From IMG/VR virus record IMGVR_UViG_3300035698_003722, positions 1 to 29,762 of that record: a stretch of DNA of 29,762 bases; one strand, 5' to 3'. Below the pieces are notes generated by a model. The model had not been told where the DNA came from, did not search any database, and worked only from the letters and a program-made list of their open reading frames with translations. Source of the stretch: a virus. Below, in pieces: positions 13,728 to 20,706 of the stretch (the stretch's first letter is position 1; each line of letters begins with the position of its first letter). Made by a program: the position numbers and the translations under genes.

Positions 13728-14234
13728 ATGAAAAATTTACTTTTTTTAATCGCCGCGATTGCGTTCATAACAACCACCGCCGCCCCCCCGTTGATCGGGC
13801 AAACCTCGTTATCTGACGTGATGGTTCAATCTGACTACTCAATTGTAAAAGTGGAAACGATTTCGGATTCGGTTGTGTACTGCGAAAATATTTCCGTATT
13901 GCTGACTGTTTGTTCAAATTTCGGGTTCGTTGGGTTAAGCACGTTCGATGTTGATGACAACGGATCAGTCGGCGCGACCGATTTGAATCAATTCGTTTCG
14001 GGTTATGGCACGAATTGCGAATTTCCTGATTTCAACGAATTAATAATTGATGAAACTTTTTCGGGTGGTGTTACATTTTTTGAATCAAATGATGAAATGA
14101 TTATTGGGTTTTTGGAACGGACAATGTGGGATGAACCCGATCCGAATGACTACGGTTACGCCCCCTTGACTTTTGAATTAACAACGATCACGTCAGATAA
14201 AATCATGAAACATTGGGTCGTCGTGAAAAAGTAG
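13728..14234 (+). CDS. Secreted protein with EF-hand/dockerin-like loop (moron candidate)
   Basis: 168 residues. Residues 1-25 form a signal peptide (KNLLFLIAAIAFITTTAAPP) with likely cleavage after IGQ; there is no lipobox. A 12-residue calcium-binding loop, D74-x-D76-x-N78-G-S80-x4-D85 in FDVDDNGSVGATDLNQFVSG, is followed by YGTNC, a form frequent in secreted Bacteroidota proteins. Only one loop is present, whereas true dockerins have two. The remaining C-terminal part is acidic and unassigned. The gene has its own promoter box and terminator between the early and packaging operons, which fits a moron altering the host surface or secretion. Confidence 0.7.
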   Translation: MKNLLFLIAAIAFITTTAAPPLIGQTSLSDVMVQSDYSIVKVETISDSVVYCENISVLLTVCSNFGFVGLSTFDVDDNGSVGATDLNQFVSGYGTNCEFPDFNELIIDETFSGGVTFFESNDEMIIGFLERTMWDEPDPNDYGYAPLTFELTTITSDKIMKHWVVVKK

Positions 14235-14275
14235 ATAGGAAATAAAGACGGATGATCCGTCGCTATATTTAAAGG

Positions 14276-14304
14276 AACGCCCCGTTAAACGGGCGTTTTT
14301 TTTT
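14276..14304 (+). terminator. Rho-independent terminator after the secreted-protein gene
   Basis: Stem AACGCCC / GGGCGTT with an eight-base loop (CGTTAAAC) followed by nine T. It lies 42 bases after the stop codon and ends transcription of the early side or of the moron unit. Confidence 0.9.
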
Positions 14305-14395
14305 AATCAACAATTTCGGCTCATTGACAAAGTCCCGCCACCAAAAACGAATGAAATCAGAATCCGCGTCATTCGATGGGACACATATCTATTTT

Positions 14396-14414
14396 AAGGG
14401 GCAAATTTCAACGA
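14396..14414 (+). repeat. Short third copy of the intergenic repeat
   Basis: AAGGGGCAAATTTCAACGA is shared exactly with copy B at 10418-10465. The similarity stops after this core. As with copies A and B it lies upstream of a promoter that starts a new transcription unit. Confidence 0.7.
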
Positions 14415-14446
14415 ACGAACGGCGGGGTCGTGTGTAGTGACCCCGC

Positions 14447-14463
14447 TAACACTTTAAGTGTTA
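14447..14463. promoter_or_regulatory. 17-bp perfect palindrome upstream of terS
   Basis: TAACACTT-T-AAGTGTTA, directly after the GCGGGGTC/GACCCCGC hairpin and 89 bases upstream of the terS -7 box. Its sequence differs from the early operators, so it could bind a late activator or a host protein. Confidence 0.6.
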
Positions 14464-14551
14464 CATGAGCATGTTCGGGCGATTTAAGCAATGAATCAGG
14501 GGCGTGGATCGGGTCAATGATGACAAATCACGATTTCCGTCGGGTTTCGGT

Positions 14552-14559
14552 TAACTTTG
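14552..14559 (+). promoter_or_regulatory. Late promoter -7 box (TAACTTTG) before terS
   Basis: Perfect TAnnTTTG match four bases before ATG 14564, so the mRNA is probably leaderless. The same octamer precedes the gp25-like gene at 29465. Confidence 0.7.
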
Positions 14560-14563
14560 CTAC

Positions 14564-15070
14564 ATGAACGAACGAAAACCGACATCCGACACGCGCGCCG
14601 ACACGCCCCCGAAAAAAAAGAGGCGGAACGGTTCGAACAAATGCGCGGCGGGGTGTGGTTGCGGTCGACACAAAACCCGTTCAGGGGATAAGACATTGAA
14701 AGCGCAAACGCGAACACGTGTTCGGCAAATGGAATTCATACAACTACTCAAAGCGGCGGGGGGAATACATCAACCCGCACTTGATGAATTGGGGATCAGT
14801 CGATCAACGTTAGCGGATTGGCGAAACAAACCCGACGATTTCGCCGAAATGATGGATGAAATCGAAGCGATGCAAATTGATTTCGTTCGTTCAAAAATGA
14901 TGTCGGGGATCAAAGGCGGATCGGAACGATTGATCGAATTCTATTTGTCCCGACGTGATCCCGCGTTTGCGAAACCCGTTGAACGCCCCGATACACCTTT
15001 GCACATCACGCCGCCGTCTGTGGTGTTCATTCCCGCGTCGATCCCAACCCCCGATCCCAACGATGATTGA
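14564..15070 (+). CDS. terS: Terminase small subunit
   Basis: 168 residues. A basic start (PPKKKRRN) and a cysteine cluster C27-x3-C31-x-C33-x2-H36 precede the DNA-binding helix-turn-helix (LDELGISRSTLADWRNKP, about residues 72-90). An oligomerisation helix follows (FAEMMDEIEAMQIDFVRSKM) and a helix ending GGSERLIEFYLSRRDP. This order is typical of TerS, which recognises the packaging site and feeds DNA to the large subunit. The Pro-rich C-terminus overlaps the start of terL by eight bases. The Cys/His cluster is unusual and could bind zinc. Confidence 0.8.
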   Translation: MNERKPTSDTRADTPPKKKRRNGSNKCAAGCGCGRHKTRSGDKTLKAQTRTRVRQMEFIQLLKAAGGIHQPALDELGISRSTLADWRNKPDDFAEMMDEIEAMQIDFVRSKMMSGIKGGSERLIEFYLSRRDPAFAKPVERPDTPLHITPPSVVFIPASIPTPDPNDD

Positions 15071-16469
15071 CGAACATCAAATTCAATACAACCCCGCGTT
15101 CGAATCGGTGTTCCTATCAACTGAACGCTACCTGATGTTGAAAGGCGGGGCGGGGGCGGGAAAATCCGTTGTCGCCGCCCAAAAATTGGTCGGGCGGTTC
15201 ATCGCTGAAAACGATCATCGGTTTTTGGTGTGCAGAAAACACGGGGTCGACATTAAACGATCCGTTTGGGATTTGATTTTGAATGTGATCGATGATTGCG
15301 GACACACCCCATTCATTCAGGTGAACAAAACCGATCGATCAATCAAACATATTTTAACGGGATCGGAATTTGTGTTTTCAGGGATCGACGACCCCGAAAA
15401 GATAAAATCGATATTTGGAATCACCGGGATTTGGTGTGAGGAAATCACAGAGTTTGACGAAGATGATATTGATCAACTGGATTTGCGTTTGCGTGGTATC
15501 ACGCGTTACTACAAACAAATGATCGGGACATTCAACCCCGTTTCAAATCGTCATTGGGTTAAAGAGAAGTTTTTCGACACACCGTCAGACGACGTCATGA
15601 CACATCAATCGACGTTCCGTGATAACATGTTCATTGATGATGACTATAAAAAAGTATTAACGACACGTTTCAAATCGAACCCGCGATCCTATCAAATATA
15701 TGTTTTGGGGATGTGGGGCGAACCGATCACGGGGTTGGAATTTTATTCACAATTCAACGTCGGTGTTCATGTTGGTGATCCGCCACCGTACGACCCCGCC
15801 GCCCCGATACACATCACGTTCGATTTCAACGTCGTTCCGCATGTCACCGTGTGTGTTTGGCAAGTCCACCACGGGCGGGATGATCAAGAACTGATAACCT
15901 CATCGACTTTGTGGTGTATTGATGAGGTTTGTTTAGAACACCCTTTGAACAACACCCCGTCCGCCGCGAAACGTGTCAAATCAATGTATTTGGATCACGT
16001 CGGGGGCGTTCACATATACGGTGATCCGTCGGGGGCGTCGCGTGACACCCGATCCGAATCGGGACGGAATGATTTCACCATCATTTTCGATGAACTTCGT
16101 TCCCTGAATCCGATCAACCGTGTTCAACCGTCCGCGCCGAATATCATCAATAGAGGTCAATGGATCAATTCGATTTTCGACAACGATGACCCGTCTGTTT
16201 TCAGGATTCGATTTGCTGAACGTTGTGTCGTGACAATTGAAGATTTCCAACTTTGCAAAATGTCGGCGGACGGGAAAAAGTCAAAAAAACGGGTCACAAA
16301 CAAAATGACGGGGGTTTCATTTGAACAATACGGACACGCGACCGACGCGTGTGAATACCTTTTCACAACTTTGTACGAATCGGTGTTTCGGGATTTCATC
16401 CACGGATCGGTTGACGCTGACAAACGGAAGATTGAAACCCGAAAACAAGTCGGTCGAAAATCTTACTAA
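15063..16469 (+). CDS. terL: Terminase large subunit
   Basis: 468 residues from ATG 15063, which overlaps the end of terS; the longer in-frame extension to 14955 lies inside terS and is rejected. The ATPase domain has Walker A GGAGAGKS (28-35), Walker B with E126/E127 (GIWCEEITEF) and the coupling motif IGTFNPVS. The RNase H-like nuclease domain has D254 (HITFDFNV), E288 (WCIDEVC) and D321 (HIYGDPSG). The motif set fits the PBSX/Terminase_3 type. It pumps DNA into the prohead and cuts it; many relatives package by headful, which would explain the circular assembly. Confidence 0.92.
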   Translation: MIDEHQIQYNPAFESVFLSTERYLMLKGGAGAGKSVVAAQKLVGRFIAENDHRFLVCRKHGVDIKRSVWDLILNVIDDCGHTPFIQVNKTDRSIKHILTGSEFVFSGIDDPEKIKSIFGITGIWCEEITEFDEDDIDQLDLRLRGITRYYKQMIGTFNPVSNRHWVKEKFFDTPSDDVMTHQSTFRDNMFIDDDYKKVLTTRFKSNPRSYQIYVLGMWGEPITGLEFYSQFNVGVHVGDPPPYDPAAPIHITFDFNVVPHVTVCVWQVHHGRDDQELITSSTLWCIDEVCLEHPLNNTPSAAKRVKSMYLDHVGGVHIYGDPSGASRDTRSESGRNDFTIIFDELRSLNPINRVQPSAPNIINRGQWINSIFDNDDPSVFRIRFAERCVVTIEDFQLCKMSADGKKSKKRVTNKMTGVSFEQYGHATDACEYLFTTLYESVFRDFIHGSVDADKRKIETRKQVGRKSY

Positions 16470-16478
16470 CGGAAAATG

Positions 16479-16486
16479 TACCTTTG
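16479..16486 (+). promoter_or_regulatory. Possible internal -7 box (TACCTTTG) before gp36
   Basis: Perfect TAnnTTTG in the 33-bp gap after terL, 17 bases before ATG 16503. Could start a head-gene transcript; chance occurrence is possible. Confidence 0.45.
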
Positions 16487-16502
16487 TTGAAACTTATTTC
16501 AC

Positions 16503-17045
16503 ATGATATTCATAAAACCCCGCGACATCTCACGATCGATTCGCGACGAACATTTGACATCGATCACGGCGGACGACACCACGATCATGACCGACGCGGA
16601 ATTGGCGTCAATCACAGAATTCAAATCCTATCTGATCGGTAAATATGACGTGGCGGTTTTGTTCGCGTTGATTTCTGATTGGATTGTTTCGACATCGTAC
16701 GCGGTCGGGGATGTTGTGTATTTCGCGACCGATGAAATATTTTACGAATGTACGGTCGTTGGTTCAGGGGCTACACCTTCTGAACTGATAAAATGGAAAG
16801 TCATAAGCGACCCCCGCGATCCGTTGGTTGTTGAATTTATGGTTGATTTGATATTGTATCGAATACATTCACGGGTTTCGGCGAAACAAATTCCCGAACA
16901 CAGAATCACCCGCCGCGATGACGCGGTTTCGTTCCTAAAGTCGGCGGCGAAATACACAATTTCCGTTCCATGGGATCAGGAATCAAACGTCGAACCCGCC
17001 TCAATCACATGGGGATCAAACCAACGTGAACAAAAAACATACTAA
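16503..17045 (+). CDS. Mu gp36-like (DUF1320) head protein with inserted carbohydrate-binding-like module
   Basis: 180 residues. The ends match Mu gp36: MIFIKPRDIS...LIGKYDVAVLF at the start and DPLVVEFMVDLILYRIHSRV, IPEHRITRRDDAVSFLKSAAK at the end. Between them, about residues 59-100, is SDWIVSTSYAVGDVVYFATD...FYECTVVGSGATPSELIKWK, the W-Y-GD-V-Y-C-P-W spacing of chitin-binding CBM5/12 modules. gp36 is probably a head-tail connector part; an exposed CBM-like loop could decorate the virion. It lies between terL and the portal gene. Confidence 0.75.
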   Translation: MIFIKPRDISRSIRDEHLTSITADDTTIMTDAELASITEFKSYLIGKYDVAVLFALISDWIVSTSYAVGDVVYFATDEIFYECTVVGSGATPSELIKWKVISDPRDPLVVEFMVDLILYRIHSRVSAKQIPEHRITRRDDAVSFLKSAAKYTISVPWDQESNVEPASITWGSNQREQKTY

Positions 17046-17049
17046 AGAC

Positions 17050-18336
17050 ATGAAAATTCCATTCACAAACATTGAAATCGGACGCGTCGCGCATGTCGCC
17101 GAAGTTGAAAACATTGAAAAAAAACGTCCTGATTCAGGCGAAGTGTTCAAAGGGGTCGTGAAAAGTCAGTTAACGCGTTCACGCGCAAATATCGGAAAAT
17201 GGGTCGGCGCGGTTGCGTTGGCGGAATCGGTAAAAACCCCCGATCGAACTGAACTAATCCGACTTTTCAATGAAGTCGACCGTGATCCGCATTTAAGATC
17301 GTTAATGTCGACGCGGACAAACGCGGTTTTGTCGACGCCCTATTTCCTACGGAAAAAAGGCGAAGTGGTTCGTGATGATGATCAATCCTTAATACTCAAT
17401 GCGGAATGGTTTGTTAGGTTTTTGGAGTTGACAATCGACGCGAGATTTTACGGTTATTCCCTGATCCAACTTGATGAAATAATCGACAACAAATTCAAGT
17501 CAGTCGAACTTGTACCGCGACAATACGTCGTCCCTGAATTGGAATCGGTTCGACTGAAAATCGGTTCGAAGGAAATGAAATCATTCATCGAACCCCCGTT
17601 TTCTGATTGGTGTATTGGTGTGGGTGATCGGTTCGATTTAGGGATTATCAACAACGCCATTCCGTTTTTAATCTACAAAAAAGACGTTTTGGCGGCGTGG
17701 TCTGAGTATGCGGATTTGTTTGGCGCGCCGATTAGGATCGGGCGAACGGACGTTCAAAATAACGTGAAACGCGAAAACATGAATGACATGTTGGAAAACA
17801 TGGGGTCAATGTCATGGGGAACGTTCGATATAAATGATCAACTTGAATTAATCGAGGCGAACAACCGTGACGCGTTCAATGTATTCAAAGAAATGGCAAA
17901 AACAGTTAATTCTGAATTGTCAAAATTATTCGTCGGACAAACGGGGACGACTGACGAAAAATCATTCGTCGGATCAGTAGAAGCCCATGAACGAACGTTC
18001 AACACTTACACCGCCGCCGATAAACGATTTGTTGCGAACGTGGTTAACAACAGATTAATTCCCTTAATGGTTTCACACGGAATGATCCCTGACGGTTTTG
18101 AATTTGCGTTTGATTACACGGAAAAACTGACGTTGGATCAGAAACGCGAAGCGGTCAAAGCGTTCGCCCCTTACTTTGAAATATCGCCCGAATGGATCAC
18201 CGAACAATTCGGAACACCAATCGAAGCGGTGAAAACGTCGGGCGGGAACGTTGATCCGACAAACGGTTTGACGAATAGTCAACGCGTTCTCGTCGCGACT
18301 TCGAAGTTGTACGAACAAGCAAAACCAAAAAAATGA
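17050..18336 (+). CDS. Portal protein, Mu gp29-like (DUF935)
   Basis: 428 residues from ATG 17050; an in-frame GTG at 17026 would overlap gp36 and is less likely. Recognisable family segments include FNEVDRDPHLRSLMSTRTNA, YGYSLIQLDEI, DLFGAPIRIGRT, LSKLFVGQTGTTDEKSFVGS and FNTYTAADKRF. It forms the dodecameric ring through which DNA enters the capsid. It overlaps the following 47-residue gene by four bases. Confidence 0.88.
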   Translation: MKIPFTNIEIGRVAHVAEVENIEKKRPDSGEVFKGVVKSQLTRSRANIGKWVGAVALAESVKTPDRTELIRLFNEVDRDPHLRSLMSTRTNAVLSTPYFLRKKGEVVRDDDQSLILNAEWFVRFLELTIDARFYGYSLIQLDEIIDNKFKSVELVPRQYVVPELESVRLKIGSKEMKSFIEPPFSDWCIGVGDRFDLGIINNAIPFLIYKKDVLAAWSEYADLFGAPIRIGRTDVQNNVKRENMNDMLENMGSMSWGTFDINDQLELIEANNRDAFNVFKEMAKTVNSELSKLFVGQTGTTDEKSFVGSVEAHERTFNTYTAADKRFVANVVNNRLIPLMVSHGMIPDGFEFAFDYTEKLTLDQKREAVKAFAPYFEISPEWITEQFGTPIEAVKTSGGNVDPTNGLTNSQRVLVATSKLYEQAKPKK

Positions 18337-18476
18337 AGATCAAGATAACGCACAAAGAAACGGTCGTTGAGTTCAGCGAACCAAATATTCATCGTTTTGA
18401 TACGGCTAAATTAATATTGGCGGAAATGGTTCAGAATATTCACCGTTTGAATACCAAAGCCGAAAACCCGAAATAA
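18333..18476 (+). CDS. Small unknown protein between portal and MuF
   Basis: 47 residues, ATG at 18333 overlapping the portal stop (ATGA), ending in TAA directly before the ATG of the next gene (TAAATG). The chain starts with KIKITHKETVVEFSEPNIHR and is charged and partly helical (TAKLILAEMVQNIHRLNTK). The perfect packing between two structural genes supports real translation. Function unknown. Confidence 0.6.
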   Translation: MKIKITHKETVVEFSEPNIHRFDTAKLILAEMVQNIHRLNTKAENPK

Positions 18477-19280
18477 ATGGACTTAACCGACGCGCAAATT
18501 GCGCAACTATTGGAGCAAGTATTCGCGGGAACGGTGACGGGTTTCGAACCGTCATTGGACTTGTACATCGCAACGGCGGAACATTTGGATGATGGATTGT
18601 TCGAAGGGTACGGGATGTCATTGTTCGATGAAAACGGATTCGCGGATTTGTCCAAATTGGACGCGGAAATGTTAACAGATTTACGCGATAATATACATGT
18701 TTTCAGCGCGTTCAAAGCGCATCATTCCGCCGATTTCATGGGTTCGTTGATTTGGGATGATGACGGGATTAAACGTCCGTTCGCTGATTTTAAATTGGAC
18801 GCGATGAATTATTTCGGGATCGCACACGATACGCATTTGGAAACGGAATTTCGAACGTCGGTCGCGATGGGACGGGGGGCGTCATTTTGGCGGGACATTC
18901 AGGATGACAAGGATTTGTTTCCGTTCCTGAGATACAACACCGTGGGTGATGAGCGCGTTCGCCCTGATCATGTGGATTTAGACGGAATCACACGCCCCGT
19001 CGGGGACAAGTTTTGGAAAACGCATTTCCCGCCGAACGGTTTTCGATGTCGATGTGACGTGGATCAGGAATCAGGAACGGACGCGGGATTCAAACAAACG
19101 TCCAATAAGGTGATGAAAACGGTCGATGATCCGCCTGAATTGTTCAAAATGAACCCCGCGTTGGATCGGGTGGTGTTTTCGGCGGATCACCCCGCGTTCA
19201 CGGTCGCGGAAAAATACAAGGTTGAAGCAAAGGAAATGTTCGGATTGCCGCCTAAATTCGGTCGTCACTTGGACGAATGA
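18477..19280 (+). CDS. Mu F-like minor head protein (gp30/SPP1 gp7 family)
   Basis: 267 residues. The C-terminal half carries the family signature: YNTVGDERVRPDHVDLDGIT, VGDKFWKTHFPPNGFRCRCD. The first half is helical. These proteins attach to the portal and are packaged in the head, sometimes ejected with the DNA. The last codons overlap the start of repeat copy 2, whose first two bases belong to the stop codon. Confidence 0.85.
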   Translation: MDLTDAQIAQLLEQVFAGTVTGFEPSLDLYIATAEHLDDGLFEGYGMSLFDENGFADLSKLDAEMLTDLRDNIHVFSAFKAHHSADFMGSLIWDDDGIKRPFADFKLDAMNYFGIAHDTHLETEFRTSVAMGRGASFWRDIQDDKDLFPFLRYNTVGDERVRPDHVDLDGITRPVGDKFWKTHFPPNGFRCRCDVDQESGTDAGFKQTSNKVMKTVDDPPELFKMNPALDRVVFSADHPAFTVAEKYKVEAKEMFGLPPKFGRHLDE

Positions 19281-19391
19281 CCTATTTCGGAAAACGAAAG
19301 GGGGTATTTCGGAAAACGAAACCCCCTATTTCGGAAACGCGTAGGAGATAACACAGTTTATAACAAAGAAAAGAATACATGCCTATCAACT
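19279..19391 (+). repeat. Three-hairpin leader repeat, copy 2
   Basis: Second copy of 12662-12775. It fills the 98-bp gap between the MuF-like gene and the gpG-like gene and includes the latter's first four codons. The middle hairpin keeps its stem in another way: GGGGG/CCCCC with TTTCG/CGAAA and a bulged TA (19300-19311 with 19317-19326). Changed bases on both arms with the stem kept point to selection for structure. This is probably the original location, since here the ATG starts a full gene. Confidence 0.9.
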
Positions 19392-19795
19392 TTAAGAAAG
19401 CGAAATCACGGGTCAAAAAAATCAAATCGGAAACCCCGCGTTTGATTGCGGTCGAAGCGGTAAAGCATTTCAAAAAATCTTTTCGGGACGGCGGGTTCAC
19501 TGACGATCGTTTTTCACCGTGGGCGAAACGCAAGCGATTAAGCAAGTCGGACAAGCGTACAAAGAAACGCCGCGCGATTTTGGTTGATTCGGGTGATCTT
19601 CGAAAATCGATCAAACGTCGAAAGGCAACATTTCGAACGGTCGTCGTAGGGTCGTATGGGTTGAATTATTCGTCCATTCACAATCGCGGTAAGGGGCGAA
19701 TTCCAAAGCGTCAATTTGTAGGGGAATCGCGAAAACTGAATTTATCAATCAGATTGATCCTATACAAAAAATTCAAAAACGCATTGAAAAAATAA
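19379..19795 (+). CDS. Virion morphogenesis protein, Mu gpG-like
   Basis: 138 residues, very basic (KKAKSRVKKIK, WAKRKRLSKSDKRTKKRR). The family core ILVDSGDLRKSI, VVVGSYGLNYSSIHNRG and IPKRQFVGESRKL is complete. gpG-like proteins act in head-tail joining or tail completion. It is the only structural gene preceded by the three-hairpin leader, whose 3' end includes an AGGAG 51 bases before the ATG, too far to act as a standard ribosome site. Confidence 0.85.
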   Translation: MPINFKKAKSRVKKIKSETPRLIAVEAVKHFKKSFRDGGFTDDRFSPWAKRKRLSKSDKRTKKRRAILVDSGDLRKSIKRRKATFRTVVVGSYGLNYSSIHNRGKGRIPKRQFVGESRKLNLSIRLILYKKFKNALKK

Positions 19796-19805
19796 CACTA
19801 AAAAC

Positions 19806-20372
19806 ATGGCATCACCAAAAACAACAATGATTCAGGTAATCCGCGCGGCGGTTGAAGCGATCCCGAACATCGGATCATTTCGCGGGTTCAATGGACAATT
19901 CGACGACAATCGGGATCACCCGTTGAAATTCCCGTGTGTGTTGTGGGAAATTATAGATTTGCCTTGGAGACAAATGAAAAACCCGTCGGGCGTAGGAAAC
20001 ATCCAACGCTCGTTGGCGGGTGAAATCGTTTTTCACGTCGGGGTTCGTTCATTTGGTATCGATCCAAATATTGACGATGAGGTTTTCGAAATCGCCGATT
20101 CGGTTTCCGCCGCCGTCGCGGGGATTGATCAAGATGAATTCGGTCGTTTTTATCGAATCAATGAAGCCATGGACACGCAACATGATCAGGTTGTCGATCA
20201 TCAAATCACGTTCAAATTTCAGATAATCGATGTCGTGACATTTTCTAACGATCAAACGACGGGGATCATTAAAACATTACAACAACACGGGGACATCCAA
20301 CCCGCCCCGCCAAACGCTATCCCAAATTTTAGCGAAACCCCGCAACACGGAACGGACAATCCTGACGACTAA
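19806..20372 (+). CDS. Tail terminator/completion-like protein
   Basis: 188 residues. MIQVIRAAVEAIPNIGSFRG, PCVLWEI, GEIVFHVGVRSF, EIADSVSAAVAGID and VDHQITFKFQIID follow the alpha-beta pattern of small proteins after gpG in Bacteroidota Mu-like phages. By position it would cap the tail tube at the neck. The tail (HGDIQPAPPNAIPNFSETPQ) is Pro-rich and probably disordered. The stop codon abuts the ATG of the next gene. Confidence 0.6.
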   Translation: MASPKTTMIQVIRAAVEAIPNIGSFRGFNGQFDDNRDHPLKFPCVLWEIIDLPWRQMKNPSGVGNIQRSLAGEIVFHVGVRSFGIDPNIDDEVFEIADSVSAAVAGIDQDEFGRFYRINEAMDTQHDQVVDHQITFKFQIIDVVTFSNDQTTGIIKTLQQHGDIQPAPPNAIPNFSETPQHGTDNPDD

Positions 20373-20579
20373 ATGAACCGAAACCCTGAAAATATAGAAC
20401 GCCGCCGCGATGATTTGGTGATCGAAATAAACAGTCGTAAAACTGAACGCGTCGGGGATGTGATTCGTGATTTCGCGTCCCGACATTACATTTCCGAATC
20501 AACCGCGTGGAAAGATTACAAAAACGCGGGCGGGGATGAAACCCCGCGGTGTCGTGACGTGAATTCAAAGCGTTATTAA
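20373..20579 (+). CDS. Small HTH-like protein
   Basis: 68 residues, ATG immediately after the previous stop. The middle DVIRDFASRHYISESTAWKD looks like a helix-turn-helix (helix, ISES turn, helix), with basic residues on both sides. It sits between the tail-terminator-like gene and a possible internal promoter, so it might regulate late genes, or act as a head-tail joining component. Neither is proved. Confidence 0.55.
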   Translation: MNRNPENIERRRDDLVIEINSRKTERVGDVIRDFASRHYISESTAWKDYKNAGGDETPRCRDVNSKRY

Positions 20580-20692
20580 AGCCCACACGTAACGAGGTTG
20601 ATTGATTGGTTTTTTTCGGCGTGTCAACACGTTGGTCACTGTAAAGACGAATTAACGGCGTTTAAAATCGTTTTTCCGCCGCGTTAAAAAAT

Positions 20693-20700
20693 TAAATTTG
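20693..20700 (+). promoter_or_regulatory. Promoter -7 box (TAAATTTG) before the protease-scaffold gene
   Basis: Perfect TAnnTTTG, six bases before ATG 20707, in a 127-bp gap that also holds a CGTGT/ACACG palindrome (20619-20630) and the inverted pair TTAACG/CGTTAA (near 20652 and 20681). Suggests a separate, probably leaderless, transcript for capsid formation. Confidence 0.65.
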
Positions 20701-20706
20701 CTAGTA

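Larger units (their letters stand above)
14235..14563. other. 329-bp intergenic regulatory region before the packaging operon
   Basis: No gene is seen. In order it holds a 15-base palindrome (GACGGATGATCCGTC, 14247-14261), the terminator at 14276-14304, a short third copy of the intergenic repeat (14396-14414), a hairpin with 8-bp stem GCGGGGTC/GACCCCGC (14422-14446), a 17-base palindrome (14447-14463) and the terS promoter box (14552-14559). It divides early from late transcription. Confidence 0.8.
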
